This document shows, piece after piece, positions 5,229-5,687 of a stretch of 5,687 nt of DNA (positions within the stretch are counted from its first letter, which is position 1; each line of letters opens with the position of its first letter). Location: the NCBI GenBank assembly GCA_024277515.1, contig JAJRVB010000175.1:1-5687 (forward strand). Reading direction: 5' to 3'. The notes below the pieces were generated by a model. It made no database searches, was not told the origin of the DNA, and saw only the letters and a list, made by a program, of their open reading frames with translations. A program made the translations under genes and the position numbers. Origin of the DNA: Nitrospirota bacterium (GTDB lineage Bacteria; Nitrospirota; Thermodesulfovibrionia; UBA6902).

Positions 5229-5687
5229 TACGTGTAAATGCCCTCCCATCCCGCTGAAAGGTTATGACCGCCTTTCTGTGTTCCTTGCCTGTCCGTGAAA
5301 AGTGGTGCCTGCCGTTATTCATGGACACAAAATACAGGTAATCCACATCCTTATAATAGAGCGCGGCCTCGATCGATTTAATCCCTGGAGACGCGATCGG
5401 ACCCGGCGGCAACCCCTTTATTAAATAAGTATTATATGGAGTCGCCCTCCTGAGGTCCCTGTACCTGATACGCTTCCACCTCTTTTCCACGCCGTAAAGG
5501 ACGGTAGGGTCAGCCTGGAGCCGCATCTTCTTCCTCAGGCGATTGTGATACACTGCCGAAATAATCGGCCTTTCATAATCATATATGGCCTCTTTTTCAA
5601 TAATGGACGCAAGCGTGAGCACTTCATTAAGACTCATCCCAAGGGCCTCAGCCCTCATCTTTAACGGCTCATTAAAGTGTTCTCTCA
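5206..5687 (-). CDS. mltG: endolytic murein transglycosylase MltG (YceG), C-terminal part
   Basis: The frame is open to the window edge, so this is a partial gene lacking its N-terminus (membrane anchor and LysM-like domain). About 159 residues are visible. MltG cuts nascent glycan strands in the periplasm and sets their length. The catalytic core is clear: LTLASIIEKEA with the catalytic glutamate (first E of IIEKE), then RLRKKMRLQADPTVLYG, then TPYNTYLIKGLPPGPIASPG and YLYFVSMNNGRHHFSRTGKEH, the family signature. Upstream of the internal ATG at 5658 the frame continues as REHFNEPLK, which also fits the family, so 5658 is not the start. The gene ends in TAG inside the beginning of ispG (23 bp overlap with ATG 5228), indicating an mltG-ispG operon. 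Pairing with ispG is the only sign of regulation. Confidence 0.95.
   Translation of the reverse strand, partial: REHFNEPLKMRAEALGMSLNEVLTLASIIEKEAIYDYERPIISAVYHNRLRKKMRLQADPTVLYGVEKRWKRIRYRDLRRATPYNTYLIKGLPPGPIASPGIKSIEAALYYKDVDYLYFVSMNNGRHHFSRTGKEHRKAVITFQRDGRAFTRNAGKKEN

Noticed and set aside
5229..5249. Upstream ATG for ispG
   Set aside because: No ribosome binding site precedes it, and GGGAGGG lies just after it, correctly oriented for ATG 5228. IspG similarity starts later in any case.

Overview
The window reads as a stretch of chromosome from a Gram-negative, free-living bacterium. It carries housekeeping genes for the non-mevalonate isoprenoid pathway (ispG), pantothenate synthesis (panC) and peptidoglycan processing (mltG). 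It also carries a truncated NtrC-like regulator, a PPC/DUF296 protein and a heptamer repeat array. My best guess from style and gene content is a Nitrospirota or deltaproteobacterial-type lineage, but nothing here is diagnostic.

Layout, left to right: (1) 100-537, plus strand: a PPC-domain (DUF296) protein with a strong ribosome binding site and a possible promoter. (2) 538-715: the gap between two convergent genes, filled mostly by 16 tandem 7-bp units (551-662). (3) 716-1219, minus strand: a short Fis-type DNA-binding protein that looks like the C-terminal end of an NtrC-family activator. (4) 1354-2205, minus strand: complete panC. (5) 2206-2510: a 305-bp non-coding stretch with a near-palindrome, an unrecognised open frame and a very AT-rich leader. 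(6) 2511-4049, plus strand: a complete Fic-family AMP-transferase-like protein, followed without a gap by a 30-codon broken remnant of the start of a type I restriction endonuclease gene (hsdR, 4050-4140). (7) 4176-5228, minus strand: complete ispG. (8) 5206-5687, minus strand: the C-terminal part of mltG, overlapping ispG and running off the window edge.

The minus-strand genes (mltG, ispG, then panC and the Fis-like gene) look like the resident backbone. The plus-strand fic/hsdR segment looks like an inserted and then eroded piece of a type I restriction-modification locus, in which fic genes are often found beside hsdR. Two details support this. The hsdR start is recognisable only if one extra base and one CAG-to-TAG stop are allowed for. 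The fic start region carries a perfect 20-bp tandem duplication that decides whether the only nearby ATG is in frame.

The most interesting signals are the hsdR relic, the 20-bp duplication that may act as an on/off switch for fic, and the heptamer array, whose purine-rich strand carries eleven copies of AGGAGG.
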